From NCBI RefSeq assembly GCF_048773025.1, contig NC_133574.1, forward strand, positions 12,293,501-12,357,500: 64,000 nt of DNA, given 5' to 3'. Under the pieces are notes generated by a model, which saw only the letters and a program-made list of their open reading frames with translations, did no database searches and was not told the origin of the DNA. The stretch is from Camelus bactrianus (Eukaryota > Chordata > Mammalia > Artiodactyla > Camelidae). A program made the translations under genes and the position numbers. Shown here one piece after another: positions 49,371 to 61,622 of this stretch. Positions within the stretch are counted from its first letter, which is position 1. Each line of letters starts with the position of its first letter.

Positions 49371-51535
49371 TGTCCTAGTCTTAGAGAATCAGTTAAGATT
49401 AGAATTGAAGTTCAGTATTAAATGTGTATTACAATTAACAAATAGCCTAATATTAGGCCAAGAAACACATATGCACAAATAAGTACACGCACAATCATTG
49501 AGGAAAAAAAGATGGGAGGGGCATGGAATCAAGGCCTAGCTGGTATTAGACCTGGGTTACTTCAAATCAAAGAAATGAAAAAGTTGACTATGAGGAACCT
49601 CAGAAACCAGCTGCTTTCACAGTATCAGGAAAACTTTTGCCCAGATTTCAACATGGTCCAGGGAACACAGATTGAATTCTTACAGGGATCCCAGCAAGCA
49701 CTGTCTCAGTCACTAGCAGAACCCATCAGGGCTTTTTTTATATCACTTCACAGGAGCTAAAGAGCACTAACTCTGCTTTAATTCTAAGCTTTCAGCCTGG
49801 CTTCACTTGCAAATATTTTCTTAGAAGTCTTCATTATATGGATGGGAAAGAGACAATAGTCAATAACTGGCTGGCTCCTGTGTGGCAGATTCCAATATGG
49901 GACCCAGATGACAGTACATATTGTTTAAATGGGATGCATGGGAAACTTTCAAAGAAATATTTGGACATCTTCCGAGAAGACAGATTAGCTGGAGATGGCG
50001 GGCATCCTGCTGCAGGAAATCATGTTTTTCCCTTGAAGGAGAGCCTGGAAGATCACCTTCCTAACACTTGTCATAAAAGGAAGGGATGTCATATAGTTAA
50101 GGCAGAGGGTCAATCAGCATAGTGGGCTGAGAACACAGAGTAATTGGTCGTGAATATTTAAGACTGGGACCATGATAAGGGATCAGCTCACACAGAAGTG
50201 CACAGCTGGCCTTGCACAATTACAGTTTCTATTCAAGCTACCTTATTCCAAAAACACTTGCAATGTCGACCTTATCCTGTCCTTGGACTTCTCACCACTG
50301 AGCTCATTCTCAGGGGTCATTCTCAGAATTTCTCCCAGGCCCGAGGAGAGCTCACGTTAAAACTCTGCAAACAGGAGATTGAAAAGTTCAGGAAAACATG
50401 GTGAAGTCTTTGATCAAAAATAAATAAAAATTCTTCATCAATGACAATATGCTCAATCATACACAGTTGAACCAGCAGGATGACTTTCTGAGAATGCAAA
50501 GCCATGAATGCCTTCTCACTTTTGTTCTTTTCTTCTGACCTGATGTCTCAGTAGGACTAACAAACTTGAACCCTGGTGTTGAGAAAATATTCCAAAGTAG
50601 TATTTCAATTGAGCACTGTAAAGCTAGCCAAACTTTCCCAGACCCATGTTCCTATGCTCCTCCTTCAACCCTGCGTGGCCCACAAACCTCTCCTCCCCTT
50701 TCAGGTGCTGCATGCTTCCCCTGTAGATTACATACCTCTGAGAAAAGGAATAATGATTCCTGTTTACCTTCGTATTCTGCCTCACCTCTCCAGAACTCCA
50801 GTGCTTTCTTTTATACACTGTAGAATTTCAATGTTTTAATTAATTGAAAGAAATAAAGAATTTTCCATTATCAGAAATAATTTTATAATACAGAATTGGA
50901 AAATAACTGTTAATACTGGATAATATTCTGTCTTCCATTAATCATAAAAATTTTCTCATGACACAGAGAAATCTGAACTCTTATCAAGGAAGCCACATGG
51001 AGCAGAGATGATGACACTCAGAGTCTCTCTTTTTTAATTTTTTTTTGTTTGGATTGGGTTTTATTGTTTTGTTTTGTTTTTCAGGGAATCAACTCATAAA
51101 GGCCCTGCCAAACCTAGGAGTGAGTTGATTGCTCCATGTAGGTCATGCAGTTCAATAACACAATTTGTAGTGATCCTTTCATTTCTGTTATTTTGACTCT
51201 GCTTGTGCCATTGGGCAGAGGAACCGGCCACATTGCTGCTCACAGTCATCTCCTTTATCATATGAATGTGAGGAGCCTACCACTAGATATGTCCCCAACC
51301 AATGGGATGCTGTAGAAAACAGAGTATTTCTATGTCTTTTTCTTCTGGATTTTCTCAGGTTACCAGAAAGAGATTGACTGAGCCCTGAGGGTGGATTGGT
51401 CATTTTTAAGACAATATTTGGGGCAGATAAGGCAAACATATAGAATTTAGGTCTTTCTAAATTTTACTTCTCTTTCATGAGTCTCTTTCTGATTATTATC
51501 ACCTGCACTTATCCATCTCTTCATGTAAATAGTAC
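49371..51535. other. Gene-free stretch, unassigned
   Basis: Several short frames (49512-49760, 49838-50122, 50566-50823) resemble no family I know, and I see no splice-bounded exon or named repeat. The GT-rich TTTTGTTTTGTTTTG tract near 51065 is low-complexity. Confidence 0.4.
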
Positions 51536-51665
51536 TTGGTTGTTTTCTATGTGTTCACCTAAGTTCTGAGCTGCTTGAGGTCAGAAACCAATATTGATGC
51601 TTTTTGATATTGTTCTTGATATCTAGCATACTGATGGGCACAGAATGAGTGCTTAATAATTATGA
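51536..51665 (+). repeat. LINE-2 3' end fragment
   Basis: TGAGCTGCTTGAGGTCAGAAAC, then ATCTAGCATACTGATGGGCACAGAATGAGTGCTTAATAAT, follow the L2 3' end. Confidence 0.65.
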
Positions 51666-52974
51666 TGAGACTTCTAAACACAATTTTACACTTTGAAAAA
51701 TTTGGCTGTGGAAATAGTGACCGAGTCTTTTAGAATTTTCTATGAACAGAATAATAAATGTATATAGGAAATTTATAAAATATAGATGGGAAATAAAATA
51801 CAGCAGCATCTTTCAGAGACACAGCTTCTCTTTCCTTTCTCTTTCCAGATCCATGCAGGTGACAGATCTTTCTCTGTCCACCTCTGATGGAGACTATATT
51901 CTTTACTGTCCAGTAGCATATTCCCTTTGATTGTCTCTTAGGTATGCAGAATTGCGAGCATATTAGAACTTTCCTTCTTTCCTTCTGTCAAATTCTTGTC
52001 AGCAGTTTTACACACACACACACCCTTCCCGCACCACCAATCTTTTGCAGATTATAATCAGGAGTTCTTCAGGCTTCTGCCTAAGAGGGTGGACTTTGCA
52101 GACTGGTGGGCCTGGGTTTGAACCTTACATGATCACTTTGGATAAGTTTCTGGATTAGTTAAAATTAGCTGCCAGTTACAGAGACTGCAAAGAACAGTGG
52201 CATAAACAAAGTGATGTTTGTTTCTCTTTCACATTAAAAAAATTTCTAGAGAGACAATCCAGAACTGGTATTATGATTTCACAAATCTCCTGAGGCTTAG
52301 GCTGGTTCCACTTTTTAGGTTTGCTAAACATCAGATGAGGTCCTCAAACTCATAGCCCTAGATGGAGCTTTATCCATCACATGCAATGTAGAAAGGAGGA
52401 AGGAAGGAAGGGAAGGAGACAGAGGAAGGCAAGCATCTATGATCTCTTAAGGAAATTTCCCAGAGGCTGTCATACACTTCCTGTTACATTTCATTGACCA
52501 GAATTTAGTATTGTGACCTCACTAAGCTGGAATAGAGACTGGGGAATGTTGTCCTTATTCCAGACAATACTCAGCTGAAATGTGGGCGGTTCACATCCTT
52601 AGAAAGAAAGGGGGAAAGGAGCATCGGAGTAGCCAAATACCAGTTACTCTATACCACTTTTTTCTTGACTGTTATTACCCATCTCACAGGAGTCTTAGGA
52701 TTAAAATAAATGTTACTATGAAAGCATCTAATACAGTATCTAGCATAAAACAAGCTTTCGGTTAATGTTAGTTAATATCCCTCCTTATTCCTTTTTTGTG
52801 AATTTTCTCATTTCCCTGATACCCCATCATTGGCATCCAAATTCTATTTTAAATACTTGCCCCAGTTGATGGTACTAAGCTGTAGTCTTGTACCTTTTCA
52901 TAAGAGGGAGCAACAAATACATTATTATTCAAAGCCAGCATTAATTTTTTAGCTTAAAGTTTGGCTTAGATTTA

Positions 52975-53150
52975 AGACATAGCTCTTGGAATCAAATAGA
53001 CCTAGATGTGAATCCTGGCTCTGCCACTTAGTCAGTGTCTAACCCCAGCCTCTTGCTCCCTCCATTTCCTCATCTGTGACCTGGGGTAAAATTCAGATAT
53101 GAGGATTAAATGAAAATAATAGAGAGAGAGCGCCTGACAAAGTAAGTGGT
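52975..53150 (+). repeat. MIR SINE fragment
   Basis: GGAATCAAATAGACCTAGATGTGAATCCTGGCTCTGCCAC, then TTTCCTCATCTGTGACCTGGGGTAAA and GAGGATTAAATGA, are textbook MIR core and tail. A smaller MIR-like piece lies at 52075-52160. Confidence 0.8.
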
Positions 53151-53489
53151 AGTTTTTCTTATCTTTTTAAATTTGGCCGAATCTGGGTGAACCTTTTTGA
53201 AAATGAACTCTTATTCCATTAAAAAAAAAAAAGTTTTAAAATTGGTCATCTCCATACATATACAAATGAGTGTTGTTAAATTGTTAGTCAAACCTTTTGA
53301 TAATTGTCTCCAAAATCAGTTTAAACCCAAATAGCAGCAAAGTCTTTCTTGTTTTGTTTTTAAAGATAAAAACAGCATAGCTGAGCCTTAACCTTATTTA
53401 GCCTTGATTTGAATGATTTTTGGCAGATCCACTCTTAGAAGCAGAAACATTTCCACCAATGAGTATATTTCATAGCATCTTTCCCCCAG

Positions 53490-53660
53490 TGGCTAGTTGT
53501 TAAGCCCCTACTGTGTCCCAGAAGCTGTGCTAGTTTCTGGGGACATATTGGCAAGCAGAAATGCACATGGTCCCTGCTGCTGTGGAAGTCGCAGTTACTG
53601 AGGGAGACAGGTGAATAAATCACTGAAAATAAATGAAAAATTGCCATTATTAAAGTTGTT
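53490..53660 (+). repeat. Probable ancient dispersed repeat
   Basis: AAGCCCCTACTGTGTCCCAG, TTTCTGGGGACATATTGGCA, GGTCCCTGCTGCTGTGG and GAGACAGGTGAATAAATC follow the same old consensus as 10976-11380. Family not named. Confidence 0.45.
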
Positions 53661-54824
53661 AGGAAGGAGACATACCGGTGCTGTGAAAGTATGTGTGAAC
53701 ATCTTATGATCCAAGGTTGAATGGTGATTTTAGGAACAAAAAATTGAGCAGTCATTTGAAGTAAATAGATATTATGAGCATATGGTTTGAAATGAGCTCA
53801 GACTCAAGGTGAGCCTGCCCTTGGCATGGACCAAAACATGCCACAGTCTCCAGCACCACTCCAAAGAATGCATTTCATGGTTTGGGGCTGTATTTAAAAT
53901 AAGTGCCCGTGATATATAACTTCTCAATGTGATACTCTGAAAGGGGCTACATAATTTAGGAATAATCTAATTATTTCATAATGTATTCATGCTATATTGA
54001 TAAATATTAAATTCACATACTTTTTTTTTTGATACACCAAGCAGAGATATCTGAGAAAATTGGCTGTAAAGTAGGATCTTTTCAGAGAGGGTCAGAGTGT
54101 TGATCTGCATTACCTGTAGTGAGAATTTGAATTTGAAGCCATTTGGCTGAATGGGGTGGCATAAGAAACACTGTTGGCCGAAGAATAGGTAGCCCACAAA
54201 GTAGCAGTGGAGGATGACCACAGGATGAGAGGTGTGAGCAGTGTGTTCCAGAGAGCAGGCAGGACTGTGCTTGGGATGGCCCATCTCAGAGCCAGCAGGC
54301 AGCCCCAATGTCCCATCTCTCCAAGGCATTCCAGGTTCACATAGACAAGAACCCAGCTTGGCACCTTGGCAGTGGGGTACCATTTCTAATTGTCCTGTCC
54401 AGCTGAGCTAACGGGGCATCCTTTGGGGAAAATGTTGCCTCTCTGGTCTCTTTTAGGGGTTTGGAAGTTGGCTGGGAGGCTCTGTTCCCATGTAACATGT
54501 TAGGGCATGACTGATCCTCGGGGGAAGAGCTGCCTGCCATTGGACTGTAGGTGGTTTCTTGTTCTGAGCTGATAAATTTAAGATGAATTCCATTCATCTG
54601 ATTTTTAAGTTCATCTCTGTAGGCAAACCTAAATGAGTTTTAGTTAAATGAGGTACCAAAATAGGCAACTGAGCAAGGGCTTGTCTTCCAAAAGCATTTG
54701 TGAGTCATGATGCAGTTTCTAGAGGCATAGTGTTGTGCACGGTGGGCAGGTTCCCAGCCCTCCCCAAGAGTATTTGTGCTAGGTATTTACCCTAAGGCAT
54801 CACAAGCCTTTCACTTTCACCTTC
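53661..54824. other. Gene-free stretch with overlapping minus frames
   Basis: Minus frames at 53976-54383, 54110-54364 and 54337-54597 overlap one another. A T run at 54021-54030 could be the poly-A of a minus-strand retrocopy covering about 54020-54600. I found no convincing target duplication and recognise no protein in it. Confidence 0.3.
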
Positions 54825-55215
54825 CCAGGAATGCCACTGGAACTAGGAATTTCCCCAGCTCTTCAATTGCTCTGTAATTGGAATTCCTCCCTCAGGGTGC
54901 AGCAAACTTGTTTCGACCTCAGGGACTTCTCAATTGCTGTTCTCTGCCTAGAAAATTCTTCCCCTAAGAATCTGAATGACTGCTTCCTTCTCAATGGAAG
55001 GTCAGCTCCAGAGTGACCTCAGGGATAATTTCCCCAATATCTAGATAAAGTACCACTGCCTGCTACCATCATAGTCCTTCAGACCTGGGTTCATTGCTTG
55101 CTGACTTGTTCATATTCTGTTCCCCCCAACACAAACACAAGAATATAAGTTCTGTGAAAGCATGGTTCTTGTCTCCCTTGTTTACCTGTTCTTAAGCTTG
55201 GTAGAGAGTAAACTT
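54825..55215 (+). repeat. LINE-2 fragment (ORF2 end and 3' UTR)
   Basis: CTCTTCAATTGCTCTG, CAGGGACTTCTCAATTGCTGTTCTCTGCCTAGAAAATTCTTCCCC and ATAAGTTCTGTGAAAGCATGG follow the L2 3' region in order. Confidence 0.7.
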
Positions 55216-55379
55216 CCCAACCTGCTGCATGTGATAGTAGGCAAAATGTTTACCCCTTTGGACATAAAATAGGGATAACATCACCTGTGCTTCCTGCCTC
55301 ATAGAAAAACTGAGGACCTGGAGTTAGGGTGCCGAAGATAATTTCTCTCCCAGAAACTTGTGGCTAATTTTTTGATTCC

Positions 55380-55402
55380 ATATATATATATATATATATA
55401 TA
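55380..55402. repeat. (TA)n microsatellite
   Basis: An uninterrupted TA run. Confidence 0.9.
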
Positions 55403-55639
55403 TTGCAAATATCAATACCATTTACCCAATTACATAACCCCAAAAGTCTTAGAACACATTTTGTGCTTGTCTTTGCTTTGCTCCCCACTAAACTACTCCT
55501 TAAACAATAGTAATCAGTTTGTCCAGAGGCCATATCCTTAAGGTCCCTCCCTTCAGCACCCTTCCTTCACAGCTCCTTGATTGCCTTGAGTCTTTCCAGG
55601 ACCACTGATAATTGTCTTATAACCAGCAGTTCAGTTTGT

Positions 55640-56260
55640 ATTCTTTCCCCTCTTCCACCTCCCAAATTTGTCATCCACACTGCAGGAAAATAATTGTTGT
55701 GGAAGGCAAATTCCACACCAATACTGCTTAGTTTAATAATCATGTAATGACTTGCTTTGCCACAGGATCATGTCCAAATACCTTGAAGAACCATGTAAGG
55801 CAGTCTTCCTCTGTGTGCTTCTGCAACTCTCCAGCTTCACCACTTGCCCTTCTGTCATTTCTAAATCATCAGTGCCAACAACATGGACAGAATGTGCACA
55901 GTCATGTGCCATATGCACCAACCATCCCAAACTGTTTGCAGTGCAGAGAGGAAGGATTCCAGGTGGCTTCACTCCCCTCTATCTGTGGTGTTCACATTGC
56001 CTTGTCAAACACCTGCCCATCTTTTAAGAGTCAGTTCAAGTGTACCTATTCTTAAAGAACATTCCAAACACTTGCCCTCTGCCCACCACTTCCAAGAGCT
56101 CCTCATTTCTTCCTCTGCACTGCCTCTGAGCCTTGTAGTATGCCTATTATAATACCCATGCCAGAGATCATCTCTGCCTCCTCCTCAGTGCTCCTTCATG
56201 GTCAAGTTATTTGATTCATCTCCTGAGCTTCCTGAGCCAGGCATTATACTTGGCATGTTA
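55640..56260 (+). repeat. LINE-2 fragment
   Basis: TGCCACAGGATCATGTCCAAAT, CTTCTGCAACTCTCCAGCTTC, AAGAGTCAGTTCAAGTGTACC and AAAGAACATTCCAAACACTTG track the L2 ORF2 and 3' region. The overlapping open frames here (55733-56152, both strands) are by-products. Confidence 0.5.
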
Positions 56261-57229
56261 ATCAGTATCTGGAAAAGAACAAAACAACCAAATTCAGTGT
56301 ACTTATTATCTAGTAGAGGGCTTCATTCAATAACATACTTTTGACTGATATTTGAAAAATTGAAAGATCTCCTTGAAGGTTAGAGTTAGGAAGAAGGGAT
56401 ATTGTATTTATGCTGTTAATAGATATCAGTTGAATGGCCAAAATATTTTGTCAATGAGCTAGTGTTAACTGAACATTTACTGTGTTCAGAGTTCTGGATG
56501 TGGCCAATTGCAGGGGATGCTTGAAATAGCTTTTGGACATTTCTGAAATGACTCTGGCTTTATCATTTCACTGGGTCAAAATGTTAAATGGTCAGCACAG
56601 GTTCTCAGCTTCCAGGCAGTTTAGAACATAGTGCCTGAATGTTTTTTCATCCACTAACCTCTTAAAGGATTTTGAAACACTGTGTCCTTTCCTCATCCAT
56701 TTAAAAAGATAATATGTAAAAATTTTATCTTGACTTTAAATCATTATAAAAGATGGTGCTTCTTACATTATAAATATTGATTTACAAAAACCACTCTTTT
56801 TAATGTACACAATGGAAGCTAAATTAAATACCAAAGTGATTTTGTATCTACCATGTCATCCATATTAAAAAAAAAAAAACACACATTATAAACAAACTGT
56901 TCTAGAAAAGCCAGGAATTTTACATAGTTGTTTCCCTTGCAGAACTCATTTCATTCCTCTTCTCCTATAAAACTTAATCCCCATAAAACATTCTTGTGTT
57001 TGATATATTTTCTTGATTACAAGTGCATTCTTAGCTCACTCTCATCCATGTACACCCACCCCTTGGCTCAGGACACCTGCTGGACATTGGCTGAACATCA
57101 ATTTCACCCTTTCTGTCTCTTACTTCAAGAGACAGAAAAGGTCCTCACAAAATTGGGAAGGAGGAAAAAGAAAAGTAGAAAAGGAAATCAGTGCAGGACC
57201 TGACTTTTGGTGAGGGAGCCAAAAAGGGG
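56261..57229. other. Gene-free stretch, unassigned
   Basis: No exon, RNA gene or confident repeat is seen. An A run lies at 56867-56879. Confidence 0.4.
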
Positions 57230-58570
57230 AAAACACTCTTTTACTGGGACACACACAGAGAGATCAGTTGGGATTGAAGGAGATCCAATGAGGGTGAGAG
57301 GAGTGCACAGCAGATGCCTGGCTGACAGAACTGAAAGAAACCAGCACAAAATATCCCTGTAATCAATCCCCAGACCTTGACTTGAGCTGTTGATGCTGAG
57401 CTAGGAATGTCTGCTGAAGCTGAGGGAGAGGGCTGTGGCTGATGGCACAGACTGAGTCTCATGGGGTTGGAGTGTGTTGTTTTCTGTGATTGGTAGTGTC
57501 TATGGAACAGAACTGCCTGGGACCTGAATTCAAAAAGCAACATTGCTGATGCACATGGTGTGGATTATCTAGGTATCTCATGGACATATTCACTATCTCT
57601 GCAGGTCCAGGGCCCAATTTGGCATTTTTGCAATAGAAGAGAAGCACGGTTCTATCAGAATCATCATAATTTTGGTCTGAGAGACCCAGGGGGAGTTCGG
57701 GTTGAAATCAGAATCCATGGCCAAAGAACCTGCATATTTCATAGGCACAACTGTGATTTTTATTGGGTCCAAGGCAGAGGGTGTGGATATGCTCTGTGGT
57801 TGTCTTGGTGGTCCCATGCCACAAGGAAGAGAGAGCCAAGAGCAGAGATCTGGGTGCACAGAAGGGGAAGTTGAAGCCTTTCCATCAGCCTTGTCTACTA
57901 CATGAAAATGTGACAATAGGGATGGCACTGACCTGATACTGCACTGAGGACCCAGCTGGGGGACTGAAGGATCATTACAGGAGGCCCTAGTGCATGACAT
58001 CTTTAGATTTGTTTCCACTGGTGTTTCTGTGTAGAATTTGGACATTCCCATGGCAATAGAAAGGGCAAAGGAACTGTTATGAGTGTGTATTGGAAACATT
58101 CCAACACCACATACCACAGCCTGCACCCCAGAAATGGTTTGCAATTCTCAATTCCAATAAAAGAGAAGCCCTATCCACTCTCCAATCTGTGATAAACACC
58201 TAATCAAAATGAGGCTCTGTTAAACAACAAAAGTAGATTGTGTTCACCACAACAAAAACCACATTGGCAATCATAGAAATAACAGGCAATGCACTCACAA
58301 GAATGACATGGCACCACACCATACCAAAAACAGATCTCACAGCAATATCATGGAAATGTGTGCAGCCAACATAGGAAATCTTCCACTTAAAAAAAGCCCT
58401 TCAAGTCTACAACAGATAACTGACAATCTTTAACCCATAAAGATAGAGAGCTATAATAAAATGAAAAAGAAGAACCATTCCCAGACCCAACCTCCAACAC
58501 ACTTGGAAACTGAACAAAAAATAAATTAAAAAAAGGCAGCATGTGAACACCCTTATCTACAGAACAGACT
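57230..58570 (-). other. Possible decayed retrocopy with a 183-codon minus frame
   Basis: The minus frame 57593-58144 is the longest in the right half that is not an obvious repeat. It begins MQTISGVQAVVCGVGMFPIH and contains SALDPIKITVVPMKYAGSLA. Two further minus frames (57459-57647, 57241-57543) follow downstream, as a frameshifted reading frame would. Base composition here is less AT-rich than in the flanks. I recognise no family, see no clean poly-A or target duplication, and would not call it a gene. Confidence 0.3.
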
Positions 58571-58824
58571 GAAATAAAAATTAGATTATGACTACTTCTT
58601 AAAAAAAAATTTTAGTTTTCTAAAATGTCTAAATTTTCAAAGCCACATTTTATATTCTCCACCACCTTTTTCTTGTCAATGAGCCTGAGTAAGGTGTTCA
58701 CTCAGTGACCAAGAAGATCTCAGGTGTTGTCAGCAGGACCTAAAGCAAGCCTCTTCCTACTTGCTTCATCAAAAGAAAATCGACCTATAGTTCCTGCCAC
58801 TGAGCCAAGAAAACAGGCAGTGAA

Positions 58825-58985
58825 AAGACATTCAGTGTTGTTAATCATCAGAGAAATGCAAATTAAAACCACAGTGAGATATTACCTCGTGTCTACAAGG
58901 ATGGCTATCATCAAAAAGAACACAAAACCACAAATATTCAGCAACAATGTGGAGAAAATTGAAACCATATACACTGTTGGTGTAT
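58825..58985 (+). mobile_element. LINE-1 ORF2 C-terminal segment (left part)
   Basis: CATCAGAGAAATGCAAATTAAAACCACAGTGAG, ATTACCTCGTGTCTACAAGG and AACAATGTGGAGAAAATTG follow L1 ORF2 near its end. It is interrupted near 58985 and resumes near 59320. Confidence 0.82.
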
Positions 58986-59080
58986 AGTTTATACAGAGAC
59001 TAGTGTGTGAGAGCTGAGTCCTGGAGGCCTGTGATTTATCCAGGAGGTCAAGTCATTGCAGGCAGCATGTGCTGCTTGAA

Positions 59081-59243
59081 GCCAGGTTTCAGCCCTGGCT
59101 GTCCATGCGCATCAGTCTCCTCAGGATCTGAGTCCCCCAAAATCACAAACCCCCACCCAGAGATTCTGATATAATTGGCCCAGGCATCCTGATTTGAAAA
59201 GCTTCCCACTTGATTCAATGTGTAGTCACATTGAGAGACACTG
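59081..59243 (+). mobile_element. MER5-type (hAT-Charlie) fragment
   Basis: TTTCAGCCCTGGCTGTCCAT, CCCCACCCAGAGATTCTGATATAATTGGCCCAGGCATC, AAAAGCTTCCCACTTGATTCAATGTG and GAGAGACACTG follow the MER5A/5B non-autonomous DNA transposon from near one terminus to the other. It lies within the 58985-59320 interruption of the L1. Confidence 0.65.
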
Positions 59244-59319
59244 TGAGCAACTAGTTCACTCTGGGTTTAGTCAGTATAATTTATACACCCAAACTAGGAA
59301 AAGAAGGAACAATAGAAAT

Positions 59320-60008
59320 GCAAACTATTACAACCACAATGGAAAACAGGACGGTGGCTTCTCAAAAAACTAAAAATAGAACTAATATATGATCTAGCAA
59401 TTCCACTTCTGGGTATTCATCCAAAGAAAATGAAAACATTAACCTAAAAATATATATGAACCCCAATGTTCATGGTAACCTTATTTACAATTGCCAAGAT
59501 ATGGAAGCAAACTAAGTGTCCATCAACAGATGACTGGATAAAGAAGTTGTGGTATATATAAAATGGAATATTACTGAGCCATAAAAAAGAATGAAATGTT
59601 GCCATCTGCAACAATATAGATGGACTTGGGGAGTATTATGCTGAGTGAAATAAGTCAGACAGAAAAAACAAATACTGTAGAATATCACTTATATATGAAC
59701 TCTGAAAAAGAAAACTAGTGAACATAACAACAACAACAACAACAACAACAACAAAATACAGACTCACAGGTATGGAGAACAAACTAATGGGTATCCATGG
59801 AGACAGGGAAGAGGGGAGGGCAAGACTGGGATAGGGAATTAAGAGGTACAAACTACTACTTATACAATAAATAAGCTACAAGGATATGTTATACAGCACA
59901 GGGAATATAGCTGATATCTTATAATAACTATAAATGGAGTATAACCTTTAAAAACTGCAACCTGGAACTTATATAATATTGTACATCAACCCTACCTCAA
60001 TTAGAAAA
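59320..60008 (+). mobile_element. LINE-1 3' end (right part)
   Basis: ACTAAAAATAGAACTAATATATG, CAATTCCACTTCTGGGTATTC, TATGGAAGCAAACTAAGTGTCCATCAACAGATG, GGATAAAGAAGTTGTGG and GGAATATTACTGAGCCATAAA are consecutive L1 ORF2 end segments. The 3' UTR then runs through TTATACAGCACAGGGAATAT to CCTCAATTAGAAAAA. A (CAA)n run (59728-59755) sits inside. Confidence 0.88.
59728..59755. repeat. (CAA)n microsatellite
   Basis: About nine CAA units inside the L1 3' region. Confidence 0.9.
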
Positions 60009-61529
60009 ACGTCGAAGACCAGTTTGCCCCATGTGACCCAGGTCCCTCCAGTTTTGCCTCCTTTTCCTATCTGTAGGGCTCAGTGTCATCATCTGTTAAA
60101 TAAGGTACTCAGGCTAGAAGGCCAGCTCTACGTGAAGAATCCTGTAAATCTATTGAAAGCAAACTAAATGATCAAATGAGAAAACTCAACCCCAGCATGA
60201 GCAATCCTTACTGCTGGCAGAAGTTCCATCTCCACCATGATGAAATGAGGACTAGATAGTGCACACTTGTTCCTTGCTTTCATGGACAGGAAGACACAGC
60301 TGATGTTATGTGAGATTTAAGAAGTAGGGAGAACAAGCCACATAGTGCACTAAACTTAATACTCTCATCTGCCTTTGCTTTCCCTTCCTTGCACATTTAC
60401 TGGAGGTGAGATGTGTTTAATTAAGGTTATATACCAATAAAAACCAAATTATTATTTGCTTTTACCCATCAAATTTGTCTATATAGAAAATGTTTTCCAA
60501 TAATAAAAATAACATGTATTAACCATAAAATTTCAAATAATTTTAAAACACAAAGAGTAGAAAGTAAGAGTTATCCATCTCTTGCCCAGATATATTTTAT
60601 TTCCTTTAAGGAGTTTAACACATATCATTCAATACCTTTTCTTATATATATATATATACATAAAGTATATTTTAAATAAAATGAAATAATACTATGTGTA
60701 AATTTTACAACTTGCTTTTTCATTTGACAATATATACTGTAGAAATCTTTTCATTTGAATTTACATTGCTTTACCTCATTCTTTTTAAAGGCTGAATAGT
60801 ATTCTACTGTCCAGATGAAATAAACTGTATTAAGCCCTCCCTACTGAGCCTGGTCCTCTCCCCCATAAGGTGCAGGCCCCTGCATCTGTGAAGGGGAGAC
60901 GTGGTCTTGGGGGAAGAGCAGGATGTGCAGACAGAGGTGAGCAGGCAGGGAAGCAGGGCCAGCTGACTGCCACTTTCTGCCCCTCCCCTCTGGCTTTCAG
61001 CAACACTTCCTTCATCCTACAGTTACATGAACTGCCTTTTTCTCCTTTCAAGTTTCAAAATTCCCTGCACTCAAAGAATTTTGGAGAAACATTACATGAG
61101 CATATTCTGATTGTTCATTTCAGATTCCTCCTTCTCTTTGACAACAACACATCTGGCACTAATCTAAATACTCATGAAGCAAGACCAGCAAACTAACAGA
61201 AAGCAAGAGGGGAAGGACCCCCTTGATCTTTCAGTCAACATGGAGGGTTAAAATTGTCCAATTTAAAAATACAGCTGGGCAGATAAGAATAAGAGATACT
61301 AGAATATTTAAATCAAATACTTCTGGCTAACTGAGTTATATTGCCAAGCATTTAAGTCACCCTCACTCCAAGAAAAATATTTTACCAGGAATCAGGCCCT
61401 TAACAAATCTTATAAAACAGAAGTCAAATAGGACTATCTGCAGACTGATGGTAAGGGTCTATTATTCTCAGAATGCTGGGCCTTTAATTTCAGAATGAAA
61501 TCCAAGCATGTTACCCAAGCAGCTTATAC
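60009..61529. other. Gene-free stretch, within or beyond the ARP3B pseudogene intron
   Basis: 60600-60815 (AACTTGCTTTTTCATTTGAC, TTTACCTCATTCTTTTTAAAGGCTGAATAGTATTCTAC) is old LINE-like text of uncertain family. I looked on the minus strand for the next ARP3B exon (LSGGSTMFRDFGRR) and did not find it. Confidence 0.4.
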
Positions 61530-61622
61530 CTTATATAGCAGATGGTGGACATCAATGGGACAGTTCTGTGTTACTTTGTCAATAACATCTGAGATGGATT
61601 GCATAAAATCCAGGTTGGTGAA
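61530..61622 (-). pseudogene. ACTR3B: ARP3B pseudogene, downstream exon
   Basis: 93 bp, open for all 31 codons. It ends at the donor TATAAG|GTATAA. The base pair before TTCACCAAC is TG, not AG, after a weak pyrimidine tract. Confidence 0.87.

Noticed and set aside
53976-54597. A minus-strand processed pseudogene with poly-A at 54021-54030
   Set aside because: No protein family is recognised and no convincing target duplication is present. I recorded it only as a possibility within the unassigned stretch.
55733-56152. Four overlapping frames on both strands
   Set aside because: The region is GC-richer L2 sequence with few stops. No frame resembles a known protein.
60830-61196. GC-rich frames on both strands as a candidate last ARP3B exon
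   Set aside because: None contains ARP3B motifs such as LSGGSTMFRDF or THHMQRYAVWFGG.
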